Of a stretch of DNA of 64,000 nt, positions 33,091 through 42,900 are shown piece by piece; within the stretch, counting starts at the first letter, position 1, and each line of letters starts with the position of its first letter. The notes under the pieces are model-generated. The model was given only the letters and a program-made list of their open reading frames with translations, had not been told where the DNA came from and did no database searches. The translations under genes and the position numbers were made by a program. Source of the stretch: Microvirga massiliensis (GTDB lineage Bacteria > Pseudomonadota > Alphaproteobacteria > Rhizobiales > Beijerinckiaceae). The stretch is from assembly GCF_001006805.1 (NCBI RefSeq), contig NZ_LN811365.1, forward strand, positions 21,736 to 85,735, written 5' to 3'.

Positions 33091-34329
33091 ATGAAACCGG
33101 CTCCCTCCTGGGATGGCGTCAGCCTGTCCGCTCTCCATGCCGCAACTTTCCTCGGCGTCGGCATCCATCTGCCGTTTCTCCCCGTCTGGCTGGCCAGCAA
33201 GGCGCTCAGCCCGGCCATGATCTCCATCGTCCTCGCGATCACGATCATCGTCCGAATTCTCGCGACAGCGCCACTTCTCGCCCTGGCGGATCACTCCGTG
33301 GGATCTCGGCGATTGTTGCTTGCGAGCCACGCCGCACAGGCGGTCGGCTATCCGTTGCTCGCGATTCTCGACCACGAGCTTTCGATCGCCGTGGCCGTGG
33401 CGCTCCTCGCAGTCGCACACGCCCCTGTCATTCCCGCCAACGATCTCGTGACGATGCTGGCAGTGCGGACCAACGATCGGCTTCATTACGGGAGGATCCG
33501 CAGCGCCGGATCCGTTGCCTTCCTCCTGACGAGCATCCTGGCCGGAATCCTCGTCGACCGGTTCGGAGCAGGCATCATTCCCTGGTGCCTCGCCGCGATG
33601 CCCCTCTTGGCGCTTGCAGCGACCCTTTGGGCCGTTCCGGCCTCCACTGTCGCGCCTGTTTCAGCCGGCGCTCGAACTCCGGCGAAGGTATCACTGCCGA
33701 GAATTCTCTGGCTGGTGATCGGTGCCGCCGCACTGATCCAGGCCAGCCATGCAGGCATCTATACGTTCGGGAGCATCTACTGGCGTTCCGTCGGCTTCCC
33801 GGACCAGATCATCGGAATCCTCTGGGCCACCGGAGTCATCGCAGAGATCGCTACCTTCGCTTGGCTCGGGAAGGCCGTCGGCCGCGGTACCGGGCTCGAT
33901 CTCCTGATGCTCGGCGGTCTCGCGGGCGTGGTCCGGTTCCTGGGCTTGAGTTTCGAACCAGGGCTGGTGGGGACCTTTCTCGTCCAGGCGCTGCACGGAC
34001 TGACCTTTGCGGCGACACATCTCGGCGCCATAGCAGCGCTTGCGGCCCTGGCGCCCGATCACGGTCGTGGTCGCGCACAGGGCATTCTCGGGTCGGCCAG
34101 CGCTCTCGCATTCGCGGGAGCGACTCTCGCGAGCGGCCCGCTCTACGAAATTCTCGGCCCGTATCTCTTCGCCGCCATGTCACCGCTGAGCCTTGCCGGG
34201 TTCCTTCTTGCGTTCATTGCGTCCCGACGCTTCGAGGCCGAGCGCCAAGGCTCAAGGAATGAGGCGCAATTTGCCGGAGATCACCCCCAGAGTTCGGGCG
34301 CGGGTGGAAACACGACGCTGTCATCGTAG
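33091..34329 (+). CDS. MFS transporter, PPP (HcaT-like) family
   Basis: A 412-residue membrane protein with twelve likely helices, starting ALHAATFLGVGIHLPFLPVW, a pattern found in the MFS_1-like group that includes the phenylpropionate permease HcaT. The loop between helices 2 and 3 (DHSVGSRRLLL) matches the MFS motif A only weakly. The C-terminal tail is hydrophilic (residues 375-412). Its last 49 bp overlap the convergent dipeptide epimerase gene, an unusually long antisense overlap. The substrate is unknown. Confidence 0.87.
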   Translation: MKPAPSWDGVSLSALHAATFLGVGIHLPFLPVWLASKALSPAMISIVLAITIIVRILATAPLLALADHSVGSRRLLLASHAAQAVGYPLLAILDHELSIAVAVALLAVAHAPVIPANDLVTMLAVRTNDRLHYGRIRSAGSVAFLLTSILAGILVDRFGAGIIPWCLAAMPLLALAATLWAVPASTVAPVSAGARTPAKVSLPRILWLVIGAAALIQASHAGIYTFGSIYWRSVGFPDQIIGILWATGVIAEIATFAWLGKAVGRGTGLDLLMLGGLAGVVRFLGLSFEPGLVGTFLVQALHGLTFAATHLGAIAALAALAPDHGRGRAQGILGSASALAFAGATLASGPLYEILGPYLFAAMSPLSLAGFLLAFIASRRFEAERQGSRNEAQFAGDHPQSSGAGGNTTLSS

Positions 34330-35267
34330 CGGAGCCCCGGCTCGCGGTCGCGCGCGAGCAGGAGCGGTCCGTCGAGGTCGACGAAACGGGCACGAGGCGC
34401 AAGAATCAGGGCCGGAGCCATGGCGAGCGACGTTCCGACCATGCATCCGATCATCAGCCCGAGGCCGCGCTCTTCGGCTGCATCCGCCAGGACAAGCGCC
34501 TCCGTGAGGCCACCGGTCTTGTCGAGCTTGATGTTGATTGCGTCATAGAGCCCCACGAGGCGGTCCAATCCGTCTCTCGCGTGAACGCTTTCATCCGCGC
34601 AGACCGGCACGCTGCGTCGAACCGCTCTGAGCGCCGCGTCGTTCGCTGCGGGGAGGGGCTGTTCGATGAGAGCGAAGCCCGCCTCGGCGCAGGCATCGAG
34701 ATGCTCCTGGAGGTTGTCTTCCGTCCATCCCTCGTTGGCATCCGCGATGAGAGTGGAATCCGGTGCCGCGGCCCGAACGGCGCGGATCCGGTCGAGGTCG
34801 CCACCCGGCGCGCCGAACTTCACCTTCAGGATGGGGCGGTGGGCGGCCCGAGCTGCAGCCTCCGCCATGGCTTCCGGTGCATCGAGACTGATCGTATAGG
34901 CCGTGGTCACGGGCCTCAGCCGATCCACGCCGGCGGTCACATGGGCCCTGATGCCGGAACGCTTGGCATCGAGATCCCACAAGGCGCAATCGAGCGCGTT
35001 CCGGGCCGCTCCGGGAGACAGTTTCTGCTGGAGGGCCTCCCGGCTGAGACCGCTCGCAATGTCATCGCGCAAAGCGTCAATTGCCGCCGCAACGCCTTCG
35101 ACGCTTTCTCCGTAACGAGGGTAGGGAACGCATTCTCCCCGACCGGCCGCGCCGTCCTCTTCGATGACCGCCGTGACGACCATCGCCTCTGTGCGCGACC
35201 CTCGGGCGATCGTAAATCGGCCAGCAATCGGGAAGCTCTCGATATGGGTAGTCAGGCGGCGGGTCAT
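34281..35267 (-). CDS. L-Ala-D/L-Glu type dipeptide epimerase, enolase superfamily
   Basis: A 328-residue enzyme with the catalytic set of the muconate-lactonizing subgroup: KVK (Lys148, Lys150), metal ligands Asp176 (ADANEGW), Glu202 (IEQP) and Asp225 (ADES), and the second base Lys247 (NIKLDKTGG). These epimerise the D-Glu of murein dipeptides for reuse, as in E. coli YcjG. The N-terminal capping domain is present. With the oligopeptide importer and MFS gene it could support murein peptide recycling, but they are not one operon. Confidence 0.93.
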   Translation of the reverse strand: MTRRLTTHIESFPIAGRFTIARGSRTEAMVVTAVIEEDGAAGRGECVPYPRYGESVEGVAAAIDALRDDIASGLSREALQQKLSPGAARNALDCALWDLDAKRSGIRAHVTAGVDRLRPVTTAYTISLDAPEAMAEAAARAAHRPILKVKFGAPGGDLDRIRAVRAAAPDSTLIADANEGWTEDNLQEHLDACAEAGFALIEQPLPAANDAALRAVRRSVPVCADESVHARDGLDRLVGLYDAINIKLDKTGGLTEALVLADAAEERGLGLMIGCMVGTSLAMAPALILAPRARFVDLDGPLLLARDREPGLRYDDSVVFPPAPELWG

Positions 35268-35345
35268 GGAACACTCCGGCAGTGGCTCGACTTCTGCCGC
35301 GTCAGCACGCTATCACCAAGCGATTCTTCAAGCGTCGAGGGGACG

Positions 35346-36491
35346 GTGCCGCAGGATACCCTGGCTCACGAGCCGCAGGCCAGGATCGAGCGTATCGGTG
35401 ACGAAGTCAGAGCGACTTTGTTCGGTCGCTGGACGGCCCAGTATTCGGCCACCATTGAAGACCTCGCGGCCGAAATCGTCGGAGCCGCCGACGGCCACCG
35501 TTTGATACTCGACCTCCGGCAAATCGAGCGGCTGGATACGCTCGGGGCATTGGTCCTGGACCGGACCCGGCATGACCTCGGACTAAACGGCCGGTCGGCG
35601 GATTTCGCGAATGTGAGCCACGACCAGCAGGTGTTGCTGAACGAGGTGGCCCTTCACGACGTCGAGGCGCGATCGGTCCGCCCGAGTTCCCGGTTCGTCG
35701 ATTTCCTGGTCGATGTCGGCAAGACCATTGCCGATGCCGGCCGGGATCTCGTGGGATGGATTGCCTTCCTGGGTGAGTTCGTCGCGGCGCTGCTACGGGT
35801 CGTCACGCACCTGAAGAGATTTCGTGGCACGGCTCTCGTCAACCAGCTCGAGCAGGTTGCCTATCGCGGCGTCCCGATCATCGTCCTGATCTCGTTCCTC
35901 GTCGGCTGCATCATCGCCCAGCAGGGCATCTTCCAGCTGCAGAGATTCGGGGCGACGCCCTTCGTGGTGGACCTGACCGGAATCCTGATCCTGCGCGAGC
36001 TCGCCGTTCTCCTGACGTCGATCATGGTGGCAGGCCGCTCCGGCTCCGCCTTCACGGCGGAAATCGGTTCGATGAAAATGCGCGAGGAGATCGACGCCCT
36101 CAGGGTCATGGGGCTCGATCCCATGGAGGTCCTGATCATTCCACGCATCCTCGCGCTGGTGATCGGACTACCCCTTCTCACGTTTCTTTCGTCGATTGCC
36201 GCCCTGACCGGTGGAGCGATCACGGCATGGATCTATGGAGACGTCAGTATCGACGTCTTCCTCTCGCGGCTCCGCGGAGCGATCGCCCTCAACACCTTCT
36301 TCGTAGGCATGATCAAGGCGCCCTTCATGGCGCTTGTGATCGGCGTCATTGCCAGCATCGAAGGCCTTGCCGTCCAGGGCTCCGCCGAATCTCTCGGACG
36401 TCACGTTACGTCATCCGTCGTGAAGGCGATCTTCATGGTCATCGTGCTCGATGGCCTCTTTGCGATGTTTTTCGCGGCGATCCGCTACTGA
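35346..36491 (+). CDS. mlaE: MlaE-type permease with N-terminal STAS (MlaB-like) domain
   Basis: About 381 residues. Residues 10-105 resemble a STAS domain (HRLILDLRQIERLDTLGALV), the fold of MlaB. The rest is the MlaE permease with five or six helices, including the conserved GRSGSAFTAEIGSMKMREEI and EEIDALRVMGLDP. The GTG at 35346 follows GAGGGG; an ATG at 35244 would overlap the divergent epimerase gene. In Mla systems this protein forms the inner-membrane core with MlaF and MlaD that moves phospholipids. The MlaB function is fused here rather than separate. Confidence 0.9.
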   Translation: MPQDTLAHEPQARIERIGDEVRATLFGRWTAQYSATIEDLAAEIVGAADGHRLILDLRQIERLDTLGALVLDRTRHDLGLNGRSADFANVSHDQQVLLNEVALHDVEARSVRPSSRFVDFLVDVGKTIADAGRDLVGWIAFLGEFVAALLRVVTHLKRFRGTALVNQLEQVAYRGVPIIVLISFLVGCIIAQQGIFQLQRFGATPFVVDLTGILILRELAVLLTSIMVAGRSGSAFTAEIGSMKMREEIDALRVMGLDPMEVLIIPRILALVIGLPLLTFLSSIAALTGGAITAWIYGDVSIDVFLSRLRGAIALNTFFVGMIKAPFMALVIGVIASIEGLAVQGSAESLGRHVTSSVVKAIFMVIVLDGLFAMFFAAIRY

Positions 36492-36493
36492 AC

Positions 36494-37294
36494 ATGCCGG
36501 AGCAACCCCGCCACTCCTCTCCCTCGGACCGCGAGACCGTGATCCGCGTGCGCGACCTCGAGGTCGGCTTCGGCGAGCGCACGATCATGAAGGGGCTCGA
36601 CCTCGACGTGTACCGGGGCGAGATCCTGGGCTTCGTCGGCGCCTCCGGGACCGGCAAATCCGTGCTGACCCGCGCGATCCTCGGCCTCGTTCCGAAGCGT
36701 CATGGCACGATCGAGGTCTTCGGAGAGGATCTCGACGCGCTCTCCGCTTCGGAGCGGCGCGCCGTGGAAAAGCGATGGGGCGTTCTGTTCCAGCAGGGAG
36801 CTCTCTTCTCGGCTCTCACTGTGAAGCAGAACATCCAGGTGCCGATGCGGGAGTATCTCTCTCTCTCGAGCCGCTTGCTCGACGAGCTCGCGATGCTGAA
36901 AATCGAGATGGTCGGTCTGAACTCGGATGCTGCCGACAAGTTTCCGTCCGAGCTGTCGGGGGGCATGATCAAGCGGGCGGCCCTCGCCCGGGCCCTCGCC
37001 CTGGATCCGGAAATCGTGTTCCTGGACGAGCCGACTTCTGGACTCGACCCGATCGGAGCGGGCGATTTCGACGAACTGATTGCGACACTCCAGCGGACTT
37101 TGGGGCTCACCGTGTTCATGGTAACCCATGACCTCGACAGCCTTCACTCGGTCTGCGACCGCATCGCAGCGCTTGGGGAGGGCCGGATTCTGGCATCCGG
37201 AACTATCGAGACGCTGCTGGCGTCCGACCATCCCTGGCTGCGGGCCTATTTCCATGGCAAGCGGGCCCGCGCGGTACTGGCCGACCCCGGATAG
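36494..37294 (+). CDS. mlaF: MlaF-type ABC ATPase for phospholipid transport
   Basis: A 266-residue ATPase starting 2 bp after mlaE. It has Walker A GASGTGKS, a Q-loop in GVLFQQGALFSALT (the QQGALF form typical of MlaF), signature LSGGMIKRAALARA, Walker B EIVFLDEPTSGLDP and the switch His in VTHDLDS. MlaF powers the MlaFEDB complex at the inner membrane. It is followed 6 bp later by mlaD. Confidence 0.95.
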   Translation: MPEQPRHSSPSDRETVIRVRDLEVGFGERTIMKGLDLDVYRGEILGFVGASGTGKSVLTRAILGLVPKRHGTIEVFGEDLDALSASERRAVEKRWGVLFQQGALFSALTVKQNIQVPMREYLSLSSRLLDELAMLKIEMVGLNSDAADKFPSELSGGMIKRAALARALALDPEIVFLDEPTSGLDPIGAGDFDELIATLQRTLGLTVFMVTHDLDSLHSVCDRIAALGEGRILASGTIETLLASDHPWLRAYFHGKRARAVLADPG

Positions 37295-37300
37295 GACAAT

Positions 37301-38941
37301 ATGGAAACTCGGGCGAACTACGCATTGATCGGCCTCTTCACCCTTGCGGTGATCGCGGCCGGCTTCGGTTTCGTCTACTGGTTCTCCGGCGGTGACCGGG
37401 GGCAGGGGCGCCAGGAGATCAGGATCGTCTTCGCCGGCTCGGTTGCGGGGCTGACGAAGGGCTCGGTCGTCCTCTTCAACGGCATCCGCGTTGGCGAGGT
37501 CCTCGACATCAGCCTTCTGCCCGAGGATCCCCGCCGGGTGGTCTCGATCGTCGGGGTGGACCCGAACACGCCGATCCGGACGGATACGCGGGCCCGCCTC
37601 GAATACCAGGGCCTGACGGGCGTGGCCCAAATCGGACTGTCGGGCGGCGAGCCGACTGCACCGCCGCTGGTCGCCGGGCCCGGCCAGCCCTTGCCAACGA
37701 TCTTTGCGGACCGCTCCGACTTCCAGGATCTGCTCGAAAGTGCGCGCAACATCGCGCGCCGCGCCGATGACGTCCTCGAACGGGTAGGGCGGGTCGTGGC
37801 GGACAACGAAGCGGCCGTAGCGCGGACGATTCAGAATGCAGAGCGCTTTTCGGAGGCCCTCAGCGACAATGCACCGGGCATCGATCGCTTTCTCGAGCAG
37901 GTCGGGCAGGCTGCGGAGCGAATCGGCCCTCTCGCCGAGAAGCTCGAGACGCTGGCCACGGATGTCAACGAGCTCGTCAAGGCTGTCGACCGGCAGCAGG
38001 TGGCCCGGATCGTCGAGAATGTCGAGGGATTCACGGACAACCTGAATCGCAACGGCGAAACCCTTACGAGGACGATGAATGACGCGGCGTCACTTGTGGC
38101 TCGCCTGAACGAAACCGCGCCGAAGCTCGATTCCACGGTCTCCGACATCAATGCGATCATTCGTGCCGTGGATTCGGCCAAGGTCGCGCGGACGGTTGAC
38201 AATATCGACCGTGTGACCCGCGAGGCGGCCGACCGGATCGGGCCGCTCGGCGACAAGCTCGATTCGCTTACCGCCGAGGTCGACGGACTCGTCAAGTCCG
38301 TCGATCGGGAACGCGTGGCACGGATCGTAGAGAACGTCGATACCTTCACCCAGGCCTTGGGAGAGAACCGGCAGGTCCTCACCGATACGTTCCGGGACGC
38401 AGGGAGCCTGGTCGCCCGGCTGAACGAGACCGCGCCGAAACTCGATCAGGCGCTTGCAGATATCGGCAATCTTGCCCGATCGGTCGATAGTGAGAAGGTC
38501 GGACGCACGGTCGACAATATCGATCGGTTCGCGGCAACGCTCGGCCGCTCGTCAGACGATGTCGAAAAGACGATCGCCGATGCCCGCTCCATCGCCGAGA
38601 AACTGAACAAGTCCGCCGACCGCGTCGACAACGTCCTGCAAGCGGCGGAGGGCTTCCTCGGCACGGGAGAGAAGGAGGGAAGCAGTACTTTCGTCGAAAT
38701 CCGGGAGGCGGCTCGGTCCATCCGGCAGCTTGCCGACAACCTCGACAAGCGGACTGCGGACATTTCCACCGGCGTGAACCGATTCACCAATTCTGGCCTG
38801 CGCGAGGTCGAAGCGCTCGCAGTGGAAGGGCGCCGCACGCTGAATGATATCAGCCGTGCCGTGAAGGGCTTGGAGCGCAATCCACAGCAATTGATCTTTG
38901 GCGGCCGTCCGTCCATCCCGGAATATAACGGTCGACGATAA
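37301..38941 (+). CDS. mlaD: MlaD-type MCE protein with long coiled-coil C-terminus
   Basis: A 546-residue protein, anchored by an N-terminal helix (YALIGLFTLAVIAAGFGFVY), with one MCE domain at about 38-115 (VAGLTKGSVVLFNGIRVGEV, GLTGVAQIGLSGG). E. coli MlaD is about 183 residues, so the C-terminal 400 residues are an extension. Most of it is helical with two 105-residue tandem units, then a tail with NTLs of amphipathic helix character. By analogy with PqiB and YebT the helices could form a long tunnel across the periplasm (inference). It lies between mlaF and the lipoprotein gene. Confidence 0.92.
   Translation: METRANYALIGLFTLAVIAAGFGFVYWFSGGDRGQGRQEIRIVFAGSVAGLTKGSVVLFNGIRVGEVLDISLLPEDPRRVVSIVGVDPNTPIRTDTRARLEYQGLTGVAQIGLSGGEPTAPPLVAGPGQPLPTIFADRSDFQDLLESARNIARRADDVLERVGRVVADNEAAVARTIQNAERFSEALSDNAPGIDRFLEQVGQAAERIGPLAEKLETLATDVNELVKAVDRQQVARIVENVEGFTDNLNRNGETLTRTMNDAASLVARLNETAPKLDSTVSDINAIIRAVDSAKVARTVDNIDRVTREAADRIGPLGDKLDSLTAEVDGLVKSVDRERVARIVENVDTFTQALGENRQVLTDTFRDAGSLVARLNETAPKLDQALADIGNLARSVDSEKVGRTVDNIDRFAATLGRSSDDVEKTIADARSIAEKLNKSADRVDNVLQAAEGFLGTGEKEGSSTFVEIREAARSIRQLADNLDKRTADISTGVNRFTNSGLREVEALAVEGRRTLNDISRAVKGLERNPQQLIFGGRPSIPEYNGRR
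37913..38542 (+). repeat. Tandem duplication inside mlaD (2 x 315 bp)
   Basis: Two adjacent in-frame units of exactly 315 bp (105 codons) encode similar helical segments, both containing variants of VARIVENV, SLVARLNETAPKLD and VDNIDR. The DNA differs at many silent positions, so the duplication is old and kept by selection on the protein. Confidence 0.85.
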
Positions 38942-38951
38942 AGTAACACGC

Positions 38952-39596
38952 ATGCGTTCAGGGCTCGTGCATCTCCTGCCTCGTTCTTGCCGAAGGGGCA
39001 GGCCCCTCCGATTCGGCTTGTTGGGCGCGGTGATCATGCTGTCCGCATGCTCTTCGACTCCGGCCCCGACAACGTACGACCTGACGGCGCCGGTAGCCGC
39101 CGCAAGACACTCCAACGCCAGCCAAATTCTCGTTCAGCCGCCCGCGGCGATCGCCGTGTTCGCCGGGCGGCAGATCGTCGTGAAAGACGCGGCCGGGACT
39201 ATCTCGTCGCTCGGAAACGGACAATGGGCCGACGAGTTGCCGGCGCTCGTGCAGGCGCGGTTGATTTACACCTTCGAGAACGCCTCGCGATTGAGAGCAG
39301 TCGCACGGCCGAGCAGCGGCGCTGTGGCGGATGCGCAACTCATCTCGGAAATCCGCGCTTTCCAGATCGAGACCCCCGCGGGCGAAGCCTTCGTCGAGCT
39401 TTCCGCAAAATTGGTTAGCGATCGAACCGGCCGGATCCTGAATGGCCGATTGTTCCGGGCCCGCGTACCGGTCGCGGCCATCGACGCGCCTCATGCAGCG
39501 AGGGCGCTCGACGAAGCACTCTCCACCGTGATGCTCAACATCGTCCGCTGGGTCAGCACCACTTCGATCCCGAGCCGCGACGCACCGGAAACCTGA
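38952..39596 (+). CDS. ABC-type transport auxiliary lipoprotein (PqiC-like)
   Basis: A 214-residue outer-membrane-type lipoprotein with a lipobox LSAC after an arginine-rich N-terminus and hydrophobic stretch (FGLLGAVIMLSAC). The mature part has TYDLTAPV, LVQPPAAIAVF and DELPALVQARLIYTFENASR, typical of the LptE-fold PqiC/DUF330 group that accompanies MCE systems. The ATG at 38952 is used; an upstream in-frame start overlaps mlaD. It would dock MlaD or its tunnel at the outer membrane. No MlaC gene is in the window. Confidence 0.88.
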   Translation: MRSGLVHLLPRSCRRGRPLRFGLLGAVIMLSACSSTPAPTTYDLTAPVAAARHSNASQILVQPPAAIAVFAGRQIVVKDAAGTISSLGNGQWADELPALVQARLIYTFENASRLRAVARPSSGAVADAQLISEIRAFQIETPAGEAFVELSAKLVSDRTGRILNGRLFRARVPVAAIDAPHAARALDEALSTVMLNIVRWVSTTSIPSRDAPET

Positions 39597-39639
39597 GGGC
39601 GCTCATCTCGTCCGATTCATTCGTCACGAGACGGGGGGA

Positions 39640-39830
39640 GTGCTCAGTCGTTCCGAACCGCGGGCGACGCGAACCATCCGTCGACGGGTAGATTGCTTCA
39701 CTTGTTCGCAATGACGCAGAGAGTGTGAGGGCGGGAGGTGCAGGGCCGGAAGCGAGGTGACGCCTGAACCACACCCGTCATTGCGAGCCGGAGGCGAAGC
39801 AATCTACCCGTCGATGGCCGGGCTCCTGAA
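39640..39830. repeat. Dispersed repeat cluster 3 (in the 39597-39975 gap)
   Basis: Copies of the same palindromic family as clusters at 10.3 and 24.5 kb. The stretch 39688-39752 is a near-copy, inverted, of 10494-10562. A second copy (GCGAGCCGGAGGCGAAGCAA) follows at about 39783. The rest of the 379-bp gap shows no gene apart from the hairpin at 39930. Confidence 0.75.
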
Positions 39831-39929
39831 TGTGCACCCCATTCACGATGACGGGCTGTCACAATGGACTGTGCGCAGCCTGCGACTCGCGACAACGCCG
39901 GGCTCAGCAACACTCTTCAATCCGACCCG

Positions 39930-39960
39930 GCGCCCGTTTCCGCACTTTGAAAACGGGCGC
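39930..39960 (-). terminator. Hairpin after the GPR-like gene
   Basis: A perfect 10-bp stem (GCGCCCGTTT with AAACGGGCGC, 11-nt loop) begins 15 bp beyond the stop codon of the giant gene. The A/T-rich top of the stem and lack of a clear U-run mean it could work in either direction; termination of the minus-strand gene is the likeliest role. Confidence 0.55.
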
Positions 39961-39975
39961 TGGTCATAATCCGCC

Positions 39976-42900
39976 TCAGTCGAACCGTCCGCTCGCATGC
40001 GCGAGCATGGTGTAGACCTTACCGGTCTCGGAGGTGAGATAGGTCTTCGCGAGCATCGAGTCCCGATCGTCGCGCGACACCTCGGCGAGCAGCCGCTCGA
40101 ACTCCTCGACGTAGCGATCGACTGTCTGCTTGAACTCTGGATCGCGGCGGTATTTCCGCCGGACCTCGTCGAAGGTCTGCTGGCCCTGCAGTGTGTAGAG
40201 GCGCCGGGTGAAGACGTTCCGCTCGCCTCGCTTGTAGCGATCCCACAGCTCGACGGCAGCGTCGTGATCGATCATCCGCGCGATATCGACGGAGATCGAG
40301 TCGAGCGATTCCAGGCTGTTGACCCGGGACCGGTCGCTGCGCGGAGCCGGCCGCGATTCCTCTTCGCCTTCCTCGCGTGAGGCCCGCGTCAGGAGGTCGG
40401 AGAGCCAGCCGCCGCCGCGCGCGCCTGCCGTCGCCTCGCGCGGAGGAGCGGCCTCGTGGCGACGTTGCGGCTCGGGAGCTGCAGCGGGCCGCTGCGGTGC
40501 CGGGACCGGCGCAGGGGCCTGCTGCTCAGGCGCGAAGCGGGCGGTGACCGTGCTCTCGCCGGAGAGGCGCGCCGGCGCCTGCCGGGTCTCGACAGCCGAG
40601 ACTACGGGGCTCTCGTTCACGCGGCGAGGCTGCACGGCCGGAGCAACATCCACGGCTCGGTTCGAGCGGGAGACCAGGGCTGCGAGCTCGTTGAGCGCAT
40701 TGATCTGGTCCGCCACGACACGGCGCATGTTTGCAGCTGCTTCCTGCGTCTCCTGTGGCAGTTCCATGACTCCCCGACGGAGTTCGCCGCGAGTCGTCTC
40801 GAGCTCCTCATGGATCTGGGAGGTCATGGTCCTCAGCTCTCCCAGGGTCTCGCTGAACCGGGTCGACGCATTGAGGAGGGACTCCTGCATCTCAGCCGCA
40901 GCCTGCTCGTACGAGGTGCGAAGAGTTGCAGTGAGACGCTCGCCCTCGCTGCTCGTCGTGGTGCGAATCTGCTCGAACTGCTCGCCGATCGCATGGCTCG
41001 TCGCTTCCGCGGCATTGGCCAGCACGGATCCGATCTGGCGGGCCTTGGCTTCGGAATTCTGCAGAGCGCCTTCGACGAGATTCGTGAATGCTCGGGTGAC
41101 GCCATCCAGATCCCGTGCACGCTGTTCGACGCGTCCGACGAGCTCGTTGAGGGACTCCTGACGATCCCGGAGGGCTGCCGACATCCGCTGTTCGACCTGC
41201 TCGAGAGCAGAGGTCGTCTCGACGAGCGTCTGCACCTGTTCACGCGTGCCTTCGCGCAGGGCACGGCCTCTCTCATCGAGGGTTTGGGCCAGTTCGGAGG
41301 CTTGGCGGAGCGCCCCTGTCGAGACCGCGCGCAGGGCCTCGACCTGATCCGCCACCTGCCCGGAGGCCTGAGCCGACTGGGCGGAGATCTCGCTGATGAG
41401 CGACTGAACCTGCTGGATTCGAGTGCCCAGCTCGCCTTCGACCGCACCGAGATTCCCGCTAGCGCTGGTGACGACTTGCTGCAGAAGACGGCTGGTGTCG
41501 TGCAACCGTTCGAGAACGCCGGACATCTCCTGACGCACACGCTCATTGGTGCCCGACAGCACGGTGACGGCTCGCGTCGCCCCCTCGTCGATTGCGGACC
41601 GCAGGGCTTCGGTCGATTGCGCGTAGGCAGCCGTGACTTCCGCGGTGCGCTCGCGGAGCGATGACGTCAGATTCGACGTCCGCTGGTCGAGTGCCGACAG
41701 AAGGGCACCGGATTGCCGCTCCAGAACCTCGAGCGCACTGCCGCTCCGCTCCTCGATTGTCCCGACGACACGATCGCTGGTCTCGTCGAGAGCGGTTCGC
41801 ATCGCTTCGGCCGACTGGGCGTAGATCGACGTGACCTCGGCGATACGCTCCCGAAGAGCCGACGTGAGATCGGATGTTCGCTGGTCGAGCGCGGACAGGA
41901 GCGCACCGGACTGCCGCTCGAGCGCATGAAGGGCCGTTCCGCTCCGTGACTCGATGGTCTGGACGACGCGGCCGCTGGTCTCGTCGAGCGCTGCACGCAT
42001 GGCCTCCGTCGATTCCGCATAGACCGAGGTGACTTCCGCAGTCCGCTCGCGCAGTGCCGTCGCGACGTCCGACGTACGCTGGTCCAGCATGGACAGAAGC
42101 GCACCGGTCTGCCGCTCCAGAGCCTGAAGGGCGGTTCCGCTCCGTGCTTCGAAGGTTTCGGCGACGCGATCGCTCGTCTCGTCGAGCGCGCGGACCGTGG
42201 TCTCTCCGACGGAGCGGAGCTCGTAAGCGATCTGGGATGCGCGCTCGTCGAGTTCCGAGAGAAGGGATCTACCGTTCGCGTCGAAGAGATTCCCGATCCT
42301 CGCTCTCTGCTCGTCGAGCTGTGTCAGCAGCGAGCCGCCGCTCGTCTCGAAGAGATTGGCGATTTCGGCGATACGGGCACCGAGCGCTCCGAAAACTGCG
42401 CGTCCTTTCTCGTCGAGTTTCCCCGTCGCGCCGTCGAGACGGGATACCACCCGCTCCTCGAGGAGATTGACATGCTCGTCCAGGGTCGTCGCGATCTCTT
42501 CGGCACGGGAGCTGAGCGTCCTGTTGATCGAATCCGCCTGTGACCCGAGGACCTGCGCGATCTCCTCGACCCGGGAGCCGAGCGTGCGATTGATCGAATC
42601 CGTCTGGGATCCGAGGACGCCGGTCATTTCCTCCACGCGGGATACGAGGGTGCGATTGATCGAATCCACCTGCGATCCCAGCACCTCACCGATTTCCTCG
42701 GCGCGCAAGCCGAGCGTGCGGTTGATGGCATCGAGCTGCCTGCCGAACACCGAGGTGATCTCCTCGACACGCGAGCCGAGCGTCCGGTCGACGGAGTCGG
42801 CGTGCGAGCCGAGCACTCTCGTGATTTCTTCCACGCGAGAGCCGACCGTTCGGGTGATCTCATCCACCTGTGAGCCGAGAGCGGCGCTGATATCTCCGGC

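Noticed and set aside
34581..35345. Upstream extension of the mlaE frame
   Set aside because: It lies antisense to the dipeptide epimerase gene and reads as unstructured sequence; the STAS domain begins only after 35346.
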